Assembly: GCF_014050525.1 (NCBI RefSeq)
Contig: NZ_JACGAG010000006.1
Span: forward strand, 1-64,000
Direction of reading: 5' to 3'
From: Clostridium sp. cel8
GTDB lineage: Bacteria > Bacillota > Clostridia > Clostridiales > Clostridiaceae
Length of the DNA stretch: 64,000 nucleotides
Below, piece after piece: positions 36,865-46,111 of the stretch; within the stretch, counting starts at the first letter, position 1, and every line of letters starts with the position of its first letter. The notes under the pieces were generated by a model that saw only the letters and a program-made list of their open reading frames with translations, was not told the origin of the DNA and searched no databases. Position numbers and translations under genes: made by a program.

Positions 36865-38028
36865 TTAATAAACAATTTGCTTATTAAGTAATTTACTATC
36901 TATTTTTGTTTCACTTATAATTCTAGCTATTCTTTCTCCACTATATCCGTCACCATAAGGATTATAACAATTTTTACATATATTTATAAATTCTTTATCA
37001 AAAATACATTTGTTTATTGCCTTTTTAATTTCATCCTTATTATGAGAAACAAATATAATATTTTCTGAATGCTGCCTTTGTTTTTGTCTATTTCCTACAT
37101 TAACAACAGGTAATTTTAAAAATGGAGCTTCCAATAATCCGCAACTAGAATTTCCTAAAAGTAGTGATGCTTTTCTCTGTAAATTTACAAACAAATCTCT
37201 AGGCAATGTTTGAAAAGCTTTTATAAATTTAAATTTTTCTTCAAATTGTTTTATGACTTTTATCATTTCAAATCCACCAGCATCTGAATTAGGATATGTT
37301 ATTATAGTACTATATCCTAGTTCGGCAACTGCTTCCAAAGTAACTTTCATTTGATCCTCAGCTTCAGATATTTCAGAACTTAAAGGATGCTTTATCAAAA
37401 GTATAAAGGGTTTATCTTCTCTTAAATTAGTATTTAATTTTTCATTTATATAATCATATGATAATTCAGGTTGTTTTCTTATAGAATCTAAAGCAGGATT
37501 TCCAACTACATTAACTCTCCAAGGTTCTTCACCCATTTTTAAAATTCTCTCACCATTCTCTTTTGTAGTAGGAAAATGTAAATGTGCAAGTTTTGTAACG
37601 GCATGTCTAACAGAATCATCTATATTTCCTACTACTCTATCTCCTCCACAAATATGTGCTATTGGAATATTCATATAAGTTCCTACAGTTGCAGTAGTCA
37701 AGCTTTCTTCTCTATCTCCTAAAACCATAAGCCAATCAGGCTTTTCTCTAACAATGATATCTGTAAGTCCCATTATTTGAATTCCTATTGATTTACATCT
37801 TCCTGATAACAAATCGGAAGACAATAACGTTTCTAATTTTATTAATTCATAACCATCATTTTCTATTAATTTGTATGTATCTCCATATAAAGGAGATAGA
37901 TGTGTACCTGTAACTACAACTTTTAACTCTACATCATTTCTTTTAGTTAATTCTTCCAAAATAGGTTGCAATATAAAATATTCTGAACGTATTCCTGTCA
38001 CTGCTAATATTTTTTTCAAATATTTCAC
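36865..38028 (-). CDS. legG: hydrolysing NDP-sugar 2-epimerase LegG (NeuC family)
   Basis: A 387-residue enzyme of the NeuC type, with the opening ILAVTGIRSEYFILQPILEE, the catalytic-region LMVLGDREES, HICGGD, and C-terminal GNSSCGLLEAPFLKLPVVNVG. It removes the nucleotide and inverts C2 to release 2,4-diacetamido-2,4,6-trideoxymannose, the substrate of LegI. The NeuC fold is shared with sialic acid pathways, but the LegB/LegC/LegH context supports LegG. About 100 bases separate it from the ATP-grasp gene upstream. Confidence 0.9.
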   Translation of the reverse strand: MKYLKKILAVTGIRSEYFILQPILEELTKRNDVELKVVVTGTHLSPLYGDTYKLIENDGYELIKLETLLSSDLLSGRCKSIGIQIMGLTDIIVREKPDWLMVLGDREESLTTATVGTYMNIPIAHICGGDRVVGNIDDSVRHAVTKLAHLHFPTTKENGERILKMGEEPWRVNVVGNPALDSIRKQPELSYDYINEKLNTNLREDKPFILLIKHPLSSEISEAEDQMKVTLEAVAELGYSTIITYPNSDAGGFEMIKVIKQFEEKFKFIKAFQTLPRDLFVNLQRKASLLLGNSSCGLLEAPFLKLPVVNVGNRQKQRQHSENIIFVSHNKDEIKKAINKCIFDKEFINICKNCYNPYGDGYSGERIARIISETKIDSKLLNKQIVY

Positions 38029-38056
38029 CTCAATTTTAAATTAAATCTAGTCTTAA

Positions 38057-38131
38057 TCATAACTCTAAGACATCATTCTTCAATCGGTAATATTTCCTTT
38101 TTCTTATATTTAATTTTTTAATTATACTCAT
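38057..38131 (-). CDS. possible small basic peptide (24 aa), copy 2
   Basis: An ORF starting 2 bases after the ATP-grasp stop (TAGGCATG) encodes MSIIKKLNIRKRKYYRLKND and four more residues. Its first 19 residues match the ORF at 7-72 except for one, while most third codon positions that vary are synonymous. Placement right after a stop suggests translational coupling. It occupies most of the gap before legG. It could also be a fragment of a larger duplicated gene. Confidence 0.35.
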   Translation of the reverse strand: MSIIKKLNIRKRKYYRLKNDVLEL

Positions 38132-38133
38132 GC

Positions 38134-39048
38134 CTAAATTAGATCTATATCATTTATTATTAAATCTTCATAATATCTAAACATATATTGATTATACTTA
38201 ATCGATTTTGTATTATATTCTTTATTATTTAAGAAACAATTTATAGCACAAAACCAATTATCAGAAGATGCAAAAGATAAAGAACTTCCTCCTGCAATTC
38301 TTGGATTAATTTCAATAAAGTATATATCTTTATCTTTTTTCATGCATTGTATATTTATTATTCCTACTGGTTTTAATTTAGCTACTATTTTTTTACAATA
38401 GTCAATTATTTTTTCATCATATACTGTTACACCTTTTACAGATACTCCAGACTCTACATCAATTCTTTTTCTTGGAATAATATATACTGGATTAGATTTA
38501 AAATCACATAGTATATCAACTGTATATTCTTCTCCACTAACTATATCTTGTGATATATAACCTTCCATATTAAAATTAGAATTAACTTCATTTTTTAAAC
38601 AAATGCCTTGACTTCCTCTCCCAATTCTAGGTTTAATCAATTCATATACTAAATTTAAAGATGTTTTAGGTGTAGGAAAATTATTATCTATAAAAAAATT
38701 ATAAGTCTTCCATTTATCTGTACATATATCTATGACTTCCTCATCAGAAATTATTATGTCTGCATTATATTTATTTTTAAAATATTTTTTTCTTTTACTC
38801 CACCCTAATAATCCCTCATTAATAGTTGGAAAAACTAAATTTATTTTTTCATTTTTTATTATATTTTCAATAACATTAAAACATTTTTGATCAGAGTATT
38901 TAGGTACAATATATGGTTTTAAGTTTTTATATAGCCCAAAAGATTTATTTGTAATATCTATTCCCACCAAATTCCAATTCATTTGATTATAATATTTAAG
39001 CTGAGTATTAAACACCATACTTCCTATTCCTTCAACTAACACATTCAT
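38134..39048 (-). CDS. ATP-grasp ligase-like protein
   Basis: A 304-residue protein with the ATP-grasp fold of the carbamoyl-phosphate synthase/PylC branch. Features are the ATP-binding lysine region IKPRIGRGSQGICLK near residues 130-150, the ISQDIVSGEEYTVDIL stretch, and the metal-binding EINPRIAGGSS near residue 252. ATP-grasp ligases join a carboxylate to an amine or thiol through an acyl phosphate. Inside a legionaminic acid operon it may attach an amino acid or other carboxylate to the sugar. The substrate is unknown. Confidence 0.82.
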   Translation of the reverse strand: MNVLVEGIGSMVFNTQLKYYNQMNWNLVGIDITNKSFGLYKNLKPYIVPKYSDQKCFNVIENIIKNEKINLVFPTINEGLLGWSKRKKYFKNKYNADIIISDEEVIDICTDKWKTYNFFIDNNFPTPKTSLNLVYELIKPRIGRGSQGICLKNEVNSNFNMEGYISQDIVSGEEYTVDILCDFKSNPVYIIPRKRIDVESGVSVKGVTVYDEKIIDYCKKIVAKLKPVGIINIQCMKKDKDIYFIEINPRIAGGSSLSFASSDNWFCAINCFLNNKEYNTKSIKYNQYMFRYYEDLIINDIDLI

Positions 39049-39072
39049 ATCAACACCTCAATAAAGATATAA

Positions 39073-40308
39073 TTATATTTTTTTATATACATTCATCACA
39101 AATTTTTCTATATTTTTTCTTCTATTTAAATCATATTTTTTAATTAAATTGATTGAATTTCTAAAATAGTTTTTTTTATAATTTCCAATTATATTCTTAT
39201 ACCAATGAAATAATATGTTATTTGATACATCATTAACGTTAACCATATTTTTATATATATTCATTACTTCAAAAGCTCCTGATATTTTTTGTTTATACAA
39301 ATCATTTACATATATTCCTAAACACGGTACTTGGTTGCCTAATCCTAAAACTATAGGATGATACCTAGAAGCTATTACGAATTTAGAATTTTTAATTAAG
39401 TCCCTCATAAAAATATAGTCCTTAGTTGGATTTAAAACTATGTACTCTTTTCTATTATTTAAAAATGTTTTTAATCTTCTTCCACACTCATAATCTAATC
39501 CTTTAAAATAATCAAATGGTAAAAAATACACTCTATCTATAAACCCATTATCAATAATGTTATTTAAAAATGCACTTAATTCTTTGTAAAATATTACATA
39601 ATTTGTAGAATTGCACTCAACCAAGTGATGCAATTGTATCACAGCATAATTTAGTTTTTTTTCAGTACACACATTTCCTCTACATCCTGTACTATAATGT
39701 ATTGATAAAATATCATCTGCTCCTAAAATTATATTTCCATTAGTTCCTCCTAATTTTTCTAACATTTCAAGAGAACCCTGCCTATCTCTTAATATTATTG
39801 AATTAACTTCTTTAAACACATCTTGAAGTTTATATACGTTACGTTCATCAAATGGTCCAATATTTACTCCAGAAATAAAAATTGATTTTCTAAACTTATA
39901 TCCTAGTATTATTGGAATAATAAATGTTGAGATTAATTTATTATTCCAATAATTATTAAAATATCCTCCACCTATAAAAAACAACGCATCACATTTCATA
40001 AATTCATTCCAATATATTTTATCATTAATAACTTTCTCTAAATCAATTTCAAATAAATCTTTAAAAGTAAAATTATTATGCACATTCCTTAATATATCTT
40101 TCATCGTTGGAATTTCTACAATATTAGCTTCAAAATTAATTTCTCTAATTTGTGTTTTGCATTTATCTTTATTTAATGCAAAAATTATAAATTCAATATT
40201 AATATTATTATTACTACATATTTCCCTTAATTGTTGTAAATTTTCTTTTAGTATAATTACATCTCCAATATCATCAACACCTATTGCTCCTATTATACCT
40301 AATATCAT
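39073..40308 (-). CDS. polysaccharide pyruvyl transferase family protein
   Basis: A 411-residue protein with the PS_pyruv_trans pattern: N-terminal ILGIIGAIGVDDIGDVIIL (a variant of the usual GNxGD opening), FIGGGYFNNYW near residue 112, ILRDRQGSLEMLEKLG near 180, and the conserved SRYHPIVLGLGNQVPCLGI near residues 324-342. Family members add a pyruvate ketal to sugars or act as other transferases with a GT-B-like fold. Here it may decorate the flagellin glycan or build an extra glycan unit. The gene is more AT-rich than its neighbours, as is the ATP-grasp gene, perhaps from transfer. Confidence 0.8.
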   Translation of the reverse strand: MILGIIGAIGVDDIGDVIILKENLQQLREICSNNNINIEFIIFALNKDKCKTQIREINFEANIVEIPTMKDILRNVHNNFTFKDLFEIDLEKVINDKIYWNEFMKCDALFFIGGGYFNNYWNNKLISTFIIPIILGYKFRKSIFISGVNIGPFDERNVYKLQDVFKEVNSIILRDRQGSLEMLEKLGGTNGNIILGADDILSIHYSTGCRGNVCTEKKLNYAVIQLHHLVECNSTNYVIFYKELSAFLNNIIDNGFIDRVYFLPFDYFKGLDYECGRRLKTFLNNRKEYIVLNPTKDYIFMRDLIKNSKFVIASRYHPIVLGLGNQVPCLGIYVNDLYKQKISGAFEVMNIYKNMVNVNDVSNNILFHWYKNIIGNYKKNYFRNSINLIKKYDLNRRKNIEKFVMNVYKKI

Positions 40309-40327
40309 TACTATAACTCCTTTTTAA

Positions 40328-40891
40328 TCAAAATAATATCAATTTTACTGCATCATATAAATTTTCACTTATATAATCTGGCCTTACGTTATATGTACTA
40401 TCCATCCCTGCTAAACCTGTTTTAACTAATATAGTTTTTATTCCTGCATTTTGTCCTGTTTTTATATCTATAGTTGTATCTCCTATCATATATGAATTAT
40501 TTAAATCTATATTATATTTTTTTTGTGCTTTTTTTATTAGTCCTATATTAGGTTTTCTACAATTACATTTTATTTTATATTTTTTATTCTCTTCTGGATA
40601 ACCTTTATCTGGATGATGCGGACATATAAATATATTATCTAAATATGCATTTTTTTTTGCTAAAAGTTCTTCCATTCTTTTGTTAATTCTTATAACATCA
40701 CCCATGGTACACAAATTTCTTGCAACTACTGATTGATTTGATACAACTATACATAAATATCCACTCTTATTTATTAATTCTATAGCTTTTGCTGAACCTT
40801 TTATTAATTTCATATCTTCAACATTATGTAGTAACTCTTTATAAACATTTATAGTGCCATCTCTATCTAAAAATATACATTTTTTTTTCAT
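40328..40891 (-). CDS. HAD-superfamily IIIA phosphatase (GmhB/HisB-N-like)
   Basis: A 187-residue phosphatase. The catalytic DxD motif FLDRDGTIN is at residues 7-15, the zinc-loop pattern CPHHPDKG...CNC (near 89-118) matches GmhB, and the late acidic motif MIGDTTIDIKTGQNAG is near 136-151. GmhB removes a phosphate from heptose bisphosphate, but the related LegI/NeuB route can also use a sugar-phosphate phosphatase. Here it may dephosphorylate a sugar intermediate or take part in a separate heptose-like modification. Confidence 0.85.
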   Translation of the reverse strand: MKKKCIFLDRDGTINVYKELLHNVEDMKLIKGSAKAIELINKSGYLCIVVSNQSVVARNLCTMGDVIRINKRMEELLAKKNAYLDNIFICPHHPDKGYPEENKKYKIKCNCRKPNIGLIKKAQKKYNIDLNNSYMIGDTTIDIKTGQNAGIKTILVKTGLAGMDSTYNVRPDYISENLYDAVKLILF

Positions 40892-40895
40892 AAAA

Positions 40896-41912
40896 TCATC
40901 CTATACTATCCCATGTTATTAGTGAATCTTTTTCTATATCTACCAAAGCTTTATTTCCAGTAATATATTGAATATATTTAGGTTCAACTCCTCCCTCTGG
41001 TCTTTTAATATCAATCATATCTAAAAAAATTAATTCACCTTTTTTTATAAATCTTTTAGCTACTATACTTTTTCGTGATACAAATTTACTTTTTTCTTCA
41101 CTCTTATTGCATCTCTTTATTCCATCTCCAAAGGCTTTTTCTATATTTCTAATACAACTTATCATTTTGATAAGCTCTTCTGGATTCAAAGAAGCTTTAT
41201 GATCTGGTCCTTTCATATTTTTATCAAGAGTAAAATGCTTTTCTATAATCTTGGCACCCATGGCTGAAGCTGCAATAGCAACTTCTATTCCAACTGTATG
41301 ATCTGAATATCCAACTGGAAGTTTAAACGCATTCTTTAAAGTAATCATCGCATTTAAATTTACATCTTCATAATCTGTAGGATAATTTGACGTACAATGT
41401 AATAAACTTATTTGATTATTTCCACATTCCTCTACAGCTCTCACTGCCTCTTCTACCTCTCCTAAATTAGCCATTCCAGTAGAAATTATCATTGGTTTTT
41501 TTAACTTTGATATATACTTTAAAAGTGGAATATTAGTTAAATCACCTGAACTTATCTTATACAGAGGAACATTAACTTTTTCAAGTAAATCCACACTTTC
41601 AAAATCAAATGGAGTAGATATAAACATTATTCCTTTCTTTTCAGAATAATTCTTTAAAGTAATATGATCTTCTAGTGACAATTCCAAATTTTTAAGCATT
41701 TCATATTGATTACCATTTCCAGTATTATTTTTTTGGTATTCAGCTTTAGGAGCATTTTTAGTTACAAGATTTTCAGCTTTAAAAGTTTGAAATTTAATTG
41801 CATCTGCTCCTGATGAAACTGCAACGTCTACAAGTTTTTTAGCAATATCTATATTTCCATTATGATTTACTCCTGCTTCTGCTATTATAAAAATATGATT
41901 ACTGTCAAACAT
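40896..41912 (-). CDS. legI: N,N'-diacetyllegionaminate synthase LegI (NeuB family)
   Basis: A 338-residue NeuB-type enzyme: an N-terminal TIM barrel (FIIAEAGVNHNGNIDIAKKL near 8-27, ADAIKFQTFKAENLVT near 36-51, EKHFTLDKNMKGPDHKASL near 225-243) and a C-terminal SAF/antifreeze-like domain (about 280-338). It condenses phosphoenolpyruvate with the 2,4-diacetamido-trideoxymannose from LegG to form the nine-carbon acid. NeuB and PseI share the fold; the LegB/C/G neighbours support the legionaminic assignment. It overlaps legF by 8 bases. Confidence 0.92.
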   Translation of the reverse strand: MFDSNHIFIIAEAGVNHNGNIDIAKKLVDVAVSSGADAIKFQTFKAENLVTKNAPKAEYQKNNTGNGNQYEMLKNLELSLEDHITLKNYSEKKGIMFISTPFDFESVDLLEKVNVPLYKISSGDLTNIPLLKYISKLKKPMIISTGMANLGEVEEAVRAVEECGNNQISLLHCTSNYPTDYEDVNLNAMITLKNAFKLPVGYSDHTVGIEVAIAASAMGAKIIEKHFTLDKNMKGPDHKASLNPEELIKMISCIRNIEKAFGDGIKRCNKSEEKSKFVSRKSIVAKRFIKKGELIFLDMIDIKRPEGGVEPKYIQYITGNKALVDIEKDSLITWDSIG

Positions 41913-42618
41913 TCTGACTCTCCTTCATTAAAAATTCTACAAATTTAAAATCCAGCATATTATCTATATCTATGGAACTAATCTCATCCATTACATATGG
42001 TAGTGTATTTTCAGTATACCAATTTTTATATTTAACCAATACATCTATTTTTGCCATATAAATTGCACCATTCAATCTATACACTTTTGGAGCATCTTGC
42101 CGTCTAGTATAAAAAATATTACTATCTAAAAAGTCTTTTAGTTTTCCATATTCAATTTTTTTCATCCAATAAGGTGTAATTTCACTTTCACAAACACTTA
42201 CAATAGAATCTCCATTTTTCTCAATTAAAACTTCAATTGCTTTATCTATTTGACTATATTTTCTAAAAGGAGATGTACATTGCAAACACATTACATAATC
42301 AAAAGTAATGCCTTTATTTTTAAACCAACTAACTGCATGTAATATAGGTTCTATACCTGGAGTAGTATCTTTTGAAAGTTCTTTTGGTCTTAGAAAAGGT
42401 ATTTCTGCTCCAAATTTTTTAGAAATTTTAGCTATTTCACTGTCTTCAGTAGAAACTATTAACTTGTCTATATACTTACTCTTCCTAGCTTCTTCTATAC
42501 TATAAGATATAAGTGGCCTACCATTTATATTTTTTATGTTTTTCCTAGGTATGCCCTTTGAGCCTCCTCTTGCTGGTATTATAGCAAGTACTTTTTTATT
42601 ATTTATCACAATTATCAT
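41905..42618 (-). CDS. legF: CMP-legionaminate cytidylyltransferase LegF (NeuA family)
   Basis: A 237-residue cytidylyltransferase with the nucleotide-binding start VLAIIPARGGSKGIPRKNIK and the later LQCTSPFRK and FYTRRQDAPKVYRLNGAIY elements typical of NeuA/LegF. It activates the nine-carbon acid with CTP so Maf can transfer it. I start at ATG 42616-42618 (MIIVINNKKV); an upstream ATG at 42630 and a GTG three codons downstream are alternatives, as no ribosome site decides between them. Both ends overlap neighbouring genes. Confidence 0.9.
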   Translation of the reverse strand: MIIVINNKKVLAIIPARGGSKGIPRKNIKNINGRPLISYSIEEARKSKYIDKLIVSTEDSEIAKISKKFGAEIPFLRPKELSKDTTPGIEPILHAVSWFKNKGITFDYVMCLQCTSPFRKYSQIDKAIEVLIEKNGDSIVSVCESEITPYWMKKIEYGKLKDFLDSNIFYTRRQDAPKVYRLNGAIYMAKIDVLVKYKNWYTENTLPYVMDEISSIDIDNMLDFKFVEFLMKESQNV

Positions 42619-43681
42619 CAACCTTATCACAACTTATTAAATCATATAAGTCTTTATTTACCTTATTATAATCTTCAATTCTGCCTATATCCATCCAATA
42701 ATCCATTATTTCATAACTTCCTACTTTTTTACCATTTTTTATACATATATCTATTAAATCTGTTATTTCAAAATACTCATTATCAGGTATAAAATCTATT
42801 AAATCTGGATTTAAGCAATAAACTCCACCATTTATAAGATATTCTATTGTAGGCTTTTCTTCTAAAGCAACCACATTACTTCCATTGGTTTTAACAACAC
42901 CATATGGAATTTGAAATGAATGTTTCCTCGTTCCTATAGTAATATCATAATTATTTTTCATATGAAATTCCATCATATTTTCCACATTTAAATTTGTAAA
43001 TATATCTCCATTTATAACAAAGAATGGTTCATCTAAATAATCTCCAGCAAGCTTTATACCCCCTGCTGTTCCAAGTCTTTTATTTTCTCTTATGTATTCT
43101 ATTTTAACACCATATGCAATACCATCTTGAAAATAATTTTCTATTATTTCAGATTTATAATTTACAGAAAGTAAAATTTTATTATAACCATATTGTTTGA
43201 AATTATTTATAATATGTTGAAGTATAGGATCATTCCCAACTTTGAGCATTGGCTTTGGAATTTCTTTTGTCAAATCTCTAAGTCTTGTCCCAAGTCCTCC
43301 TGCCATTATTACAACTGGATTTTCTTTACCTTTTGGAATGAGAATATCATTTATAGTAACTAAATCTATTACTTTATTGTCATCATCTACAATAGGTATA
43401 TCCTTAACTGCTTTTTTTATAAAAATATCTTTGATTTGTTCTCTTCTCATGTTTTTATTTACACTTATAGGATCATAATGTACTATATTTTCTATGGAGT
43501 CTTCCAAAGATATTCCTCTTAATATAGCTCTTCTTATATCACCATCTGTAACAGTACCTATTAATTTACCGCGTTTATCAACTAGTAAAGCAATCCCTCT
43601 TGCACCTGAATCTATTACCTCAATAGTTTTCCTTATAGAATAATTTTTGTAAATAAATAATCTACTTACATTGTTTTTCAT
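42599..43681 (-). CDS. ptmE: CBS-domain sugar-phosphate nucleotidyltransferase PtmE
   Basis: A 360-residue two-part protein. Two CBS motifs span about residues 1-118, followed by a nucleotidyltransferase domain (about 122-345) with MAGGLGTRLRDLTKEIPKPM and VNGDIFTNLN. In Campylobacter the matching PtmE makes GDP-GlcNAc from glucosamine-1-phosphate derivatives, feeding the GDP branch of the legionaminic acid route. It is the first gene of this operon. The CBS part may sense adenine nucleotides. Confidence 0.88.
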   Translation of the reverse strand: MKNNVSRLFIYKNYSIRKTIEVIDSGARGIALLVDKRGKLIGTVTDGDIRRAILRGISLEDSIENIVHYDPISVNKNMRREQIKDIFIKKAVKDIPIVDDDNKVIDLVTINDILIPKGKENPVVIMAGGLGTRLRDLTKEIPKPMLKVGNDPILQHIINNFKQYGYNKILLSVNYKSEIIENYFQDGIAYGVKIEYIRENKRLGTAGGIKLAGDYLDEPFFVINGDIFTNLNVENMMEFHMKNNYDITIGTRKHSFQIPYGVVKTNGSNVVALEEKPTIEYLINGGVYCLNPDLIDFIPDNEYFEITDLIDICIKNGKKVGSYEIMDYWMDIGRIEDYNKVNKDLYDLISCDKVDDNCDK

Positions 43682-43832
43682 TAGTTTGACACCTCAAATC
43701 TTATAAATGTCATATGATAATGCCTTTAATTTTGCTATTAACATTTCAAAATTTCCTTATATAAAAAATACTTTTCCATTATATATATTAAATCTATTTC
43801 TTTTTTATATTATAATTCAATCATCTCCTTTT

Positions 43833-43859
43833 ATTATCGAAGTAATAAGATAAAACTTA
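43833..43859 (-). promoter_or_regulatory. weak sigma-D-like promoter before the legionaminic acid operon
   Basis: On the minus strand TAAG (43856-43859) is followed after 16 bases by CGATAAT (43833-43839), roughly 150 bases before ptmE. The first box has one mismatch and spacing is one base short, so this is tentative. AAAGGAG occurs just after it but opens only a 4-codon frame. The rest of the 290-base gap is plain AT-rich sequence. Confidence 0.3.
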
Positions 43860-43863
43860 GAAA

Positions 43864-43891
43864 AAAGAATCAGGAAAATTCTTGATTCTTT
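43864..43891 (-). terminator. terminator after the Maf-partner gene
   Basis: On the minus strand AAAGAATCA and TGATTCTTT form a 9-bp stem with a 10-base loop followed by TTTCT. It lies about 80 bases after the 107-aa gene and separates the Maf transcript from the ptmE operon. Confidence 0.75.
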
Positions 43892-43973
43892 AAGAGTACC
43901 AAAAAATCGATACCCATATATTTTTGATTACCATGATATATAAAAGTTAACCAAGGATAATATCACAAATCAT

Positions 43974-44297
43974 TTATATATTCTTCCATTTCTTTAATAT
44001 TGGTTCAATTTCATATTTAAGTAAATCTGCACTATAAACGTAATTTTTTATAATTATTGATTTTTCTAACTTTTGCAATATTTTTAATAAGTAATTAATT
44101 TCCAAGTTCAATTCACAATATTTATTCATATAATTTATAATTTTATCCAGTGAAATTACTATATTATTAAAATATTGCATTGCATTATTAAAATTACATA
44201 AGACAAAATTTTTCCATGCTTCTTCAATAAATTCTATTGTATGATTTATTTCATATATAAATTTTTTTTCATCTTCAATATTAAAAGTTGATTTCAA
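43974..44297 (-). CDS. small helical protein overlapping maf
   Basis: A 107-residue protein not recognised by family. It is acidic to neutral, has no signal or membrane helix, and looks like two or three long helices rich in Ile, Asn and Lys, reminiscent of flagellar helical-bundle chaperones such as FliT or FlgN. Its ATG overlaps the end of maf by 4 bases (ATGA), so co-translation is expected. It may help Maf bind flagellin or control chain export; that is inference from the coupling. Confidence 0.6.
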   Translation of the reverse strand: MKSTFNIEDEKKFIYEINHTIEFIEEAWKNFVLCNFNNAMQYFNNIVISLDKIINYMNKYCELNLEINYLLKILQKLEKSIIIKNYVYSADLLKYEIEPILKKWKNI

Positions 44298-46063
44298 CCG
44301 GCATTTCCTCCTTTTAATATATAAGTAAAAGCATTATCCATTATTAAGCATTCATCCAATATATAACTGAATTTTTGTTTAGTTTTCTCAAGATATGTCT
44401 TATTTTTATATATATAATCTAAATTAACTAAATCAGGTTTTAAAATATCTTTAAATAATGCAATTTTATTTATTTTATTTTCTATTTTTTCTATTAAATT
44501 ACACTTTTCTTTATCATTTGCATCAGATTCTATAAATGATATAGCTTCTTTACATAACTTAATTAAATTTAAATTTTCATCTTCAAATTTTTTTATTATA
44601 TAATTAATTTTTTTACTATTTTTACTATCATTTATAAATTTATTAGAAATATGTTTTAAATTAAAAGTATATTCGCTATCCATAAGTTTTTCATCTGCAT
44701 ATTTATTAAAATCAATATCTACAGCACCTTCAATTGATAATCCATTTTCAGTACCATTTAAATATTTTATATTAGGATGAATTTTTATACAAAATTCCAT
44801 AGAACTTTTCATTGCTAAAAATACCCTGGTAGTATATACATATTCATCCTTCTTATTTGTTAACTTTATGTAATTCTCTGTATTAAATTCTTTTGACATA
44901 TCTCTTTCATAAGTTGCTCCATTAGCATAATTTTTACCAGAATTATAACAAAAATCTTGTCCTAAAAATATTATTGGATTACAACCTAATTCCGATAAAT
45001 TATAGGCTAAGGAATTTGCTACAGAAGGACCTGAAAATTTACTAAATGATTTTTCTTTAAATTCATCGTATATTTTGCTATCAAAATTATTTATATTTAA
45101 TAGAAATTTAGGCCCTGTTAGTTCATCAGATATTTTATAATATAGCATACTTGAATAAAACAAAGAAACATCTTTATTTAATTTAATATCCTTAATTAAT
45201 TTAAATTCATTTTCCCATCCATCAATCATACAAGCAATATCAAATTTAATTCCCTTCTTCTCTAGTACACTAATAGCTGAACCTGCTGCAGCTATTAATA
45301 CTCTACCTTGAAGCTTTCTTAAAGTTTCTATATTATAATCCAATGAAGGTCCAGCAGACACTAAAATTGCAGGCTTTCCTGCAAAACTCGTTTTCAATTT
45401 TACAACAGGACACATAGAATCTAAATATTTAAGGTTTCCTATATAATTTTGAACCCATTGTCTTCTTGACATAATTCTTGTATTAATATTAACTCTAAAA
45501 ATATTAATTTTTTCTTTTATAATAGAAAATGTATCATTAATTAAATCCTCATATATAATCTGATATGATGGTAAAATAACAAATTTTATATTTATTGATT
45601 TTTCAAATCCTATAACTTTTTCGTAAAAGTCACCTATATCTTCTGGATTCTTTCCTAAAATAAAATGAATGTTCATATTATCAAACAAAAATTTTATATC
45701 ATAAGTCTGTATTAATAACTTAAATATTTCCTCATCAGGTTCTACAATAAAATACCTTATATTACTATTTAATTTAATCATTTCTTTTAATTCATATCCA
45801 AATCCTAAACCAAATAAAAATACAATATCATATTTACTATTTTCAAAAACATCTTTTGCAATAAACTTAGCTTCATATTTAGGGTTATACTGACTATGAA
45901 TGATAAACTCATTTCCATTATTAGTTTTAACTATATTTTTATAATTATTTTTAGTAATAATTTTCTTTACAGTTTTTAATTTAACATTAATTATTTTCTC
46001 ATACAATTGATAGTTTAATTTTTTTATAAATTTCATGTTTTTTTCATATAAAGTTTTAATCAT
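44294..46063 (-). CDS. motility-associated glycosyltransferase Maf (DUF115)
   Basis: A 589-residue Maf-family protein. The DUF115 core includes PAILVSAGPSLDYNIETLRK near residue 227, ACMIDGWENEF, and IFLGQDFCYNSGKNYANGAT near residue 367. A large N-terminal region precedes it and a helical C-terminal tail (about 470-589) follows. Maf proteins transfer CMP-activated nonulosonic acids to Ser/Thr of flagellin in the cytoplasm. It sits directly after the main flagellin gene and before the legionaminic acid operon, so the substrate pair is well supported by context. Confidence 0.92.
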   Translation of the reverse strand: MIKTLYEKNMKFIKKLNYQLYEKIINVKLKTVKKIITKNNYKNIVKTNNGNEFIIHSQYNPKYEAKFIAKDVFENSKYDIVFLFGLGFGYELKEMIKLNSNIRYFIVEPDEEIFKLLIQTYDIKFLFDNMNIHFILGKNPEDIGDFYEKVIGFEKSINIKFVILPSYQIIYEDLINDTFSIIKEKINIFRVNINTRIMSRRQWVQNYIGNLKYLDSMCPVVKLKTSFAGKPAILVSAGPSLDYNIETLRKLQGRVLIAAAGSAISVLEKKGIKFDIACMIDGWENEFKLIKDIKLNKDVSLFYSSMLYYKISDELTGPKFLLNINNFDSKIYDEFKEKSFSKFSGPSVANSLAYNLSELGCNPIIFLGQDFCYNSGKNYANGATYERDMSKEFNTENYIKLTNKKDEYVYTTRVFLAMKSSMEFCIKIHPNIKYLNGTENGLSIEGAVDIDFNKYADEKLMDSEYTFNLKHISNKFINDSKNSKKINYIIKKFEDENLNLIKLCKEAISFIESDANDKEKCNLIEKIENKINKIALFKDILKPDLVNLDYIYKNKTYLEKTKQKFSYILDECLIMDNAFTYILKGGNAG

Positions 46064-46086
46064 ATAAATTCACCTTTACTAAAAAA

Positions 46087-46103
46087 GCCAGCTCTAAGCT
46101 GGC
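46087..46103. terminator. strong terminator after the main flagellin gene
   Basis: Perfect 7-bp stem GCCAGCT/AGCTGGC with a 3-base loop, flanked by six As on one side and seven Ts on the other, lies about 10 bases after the flagellin stop. It should terminate the flagellin mRNA and leave maf mainly to its own or read-through transcription. Confidence 0.9.
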
Positions 46104-46111
46104 TTTTTTTA

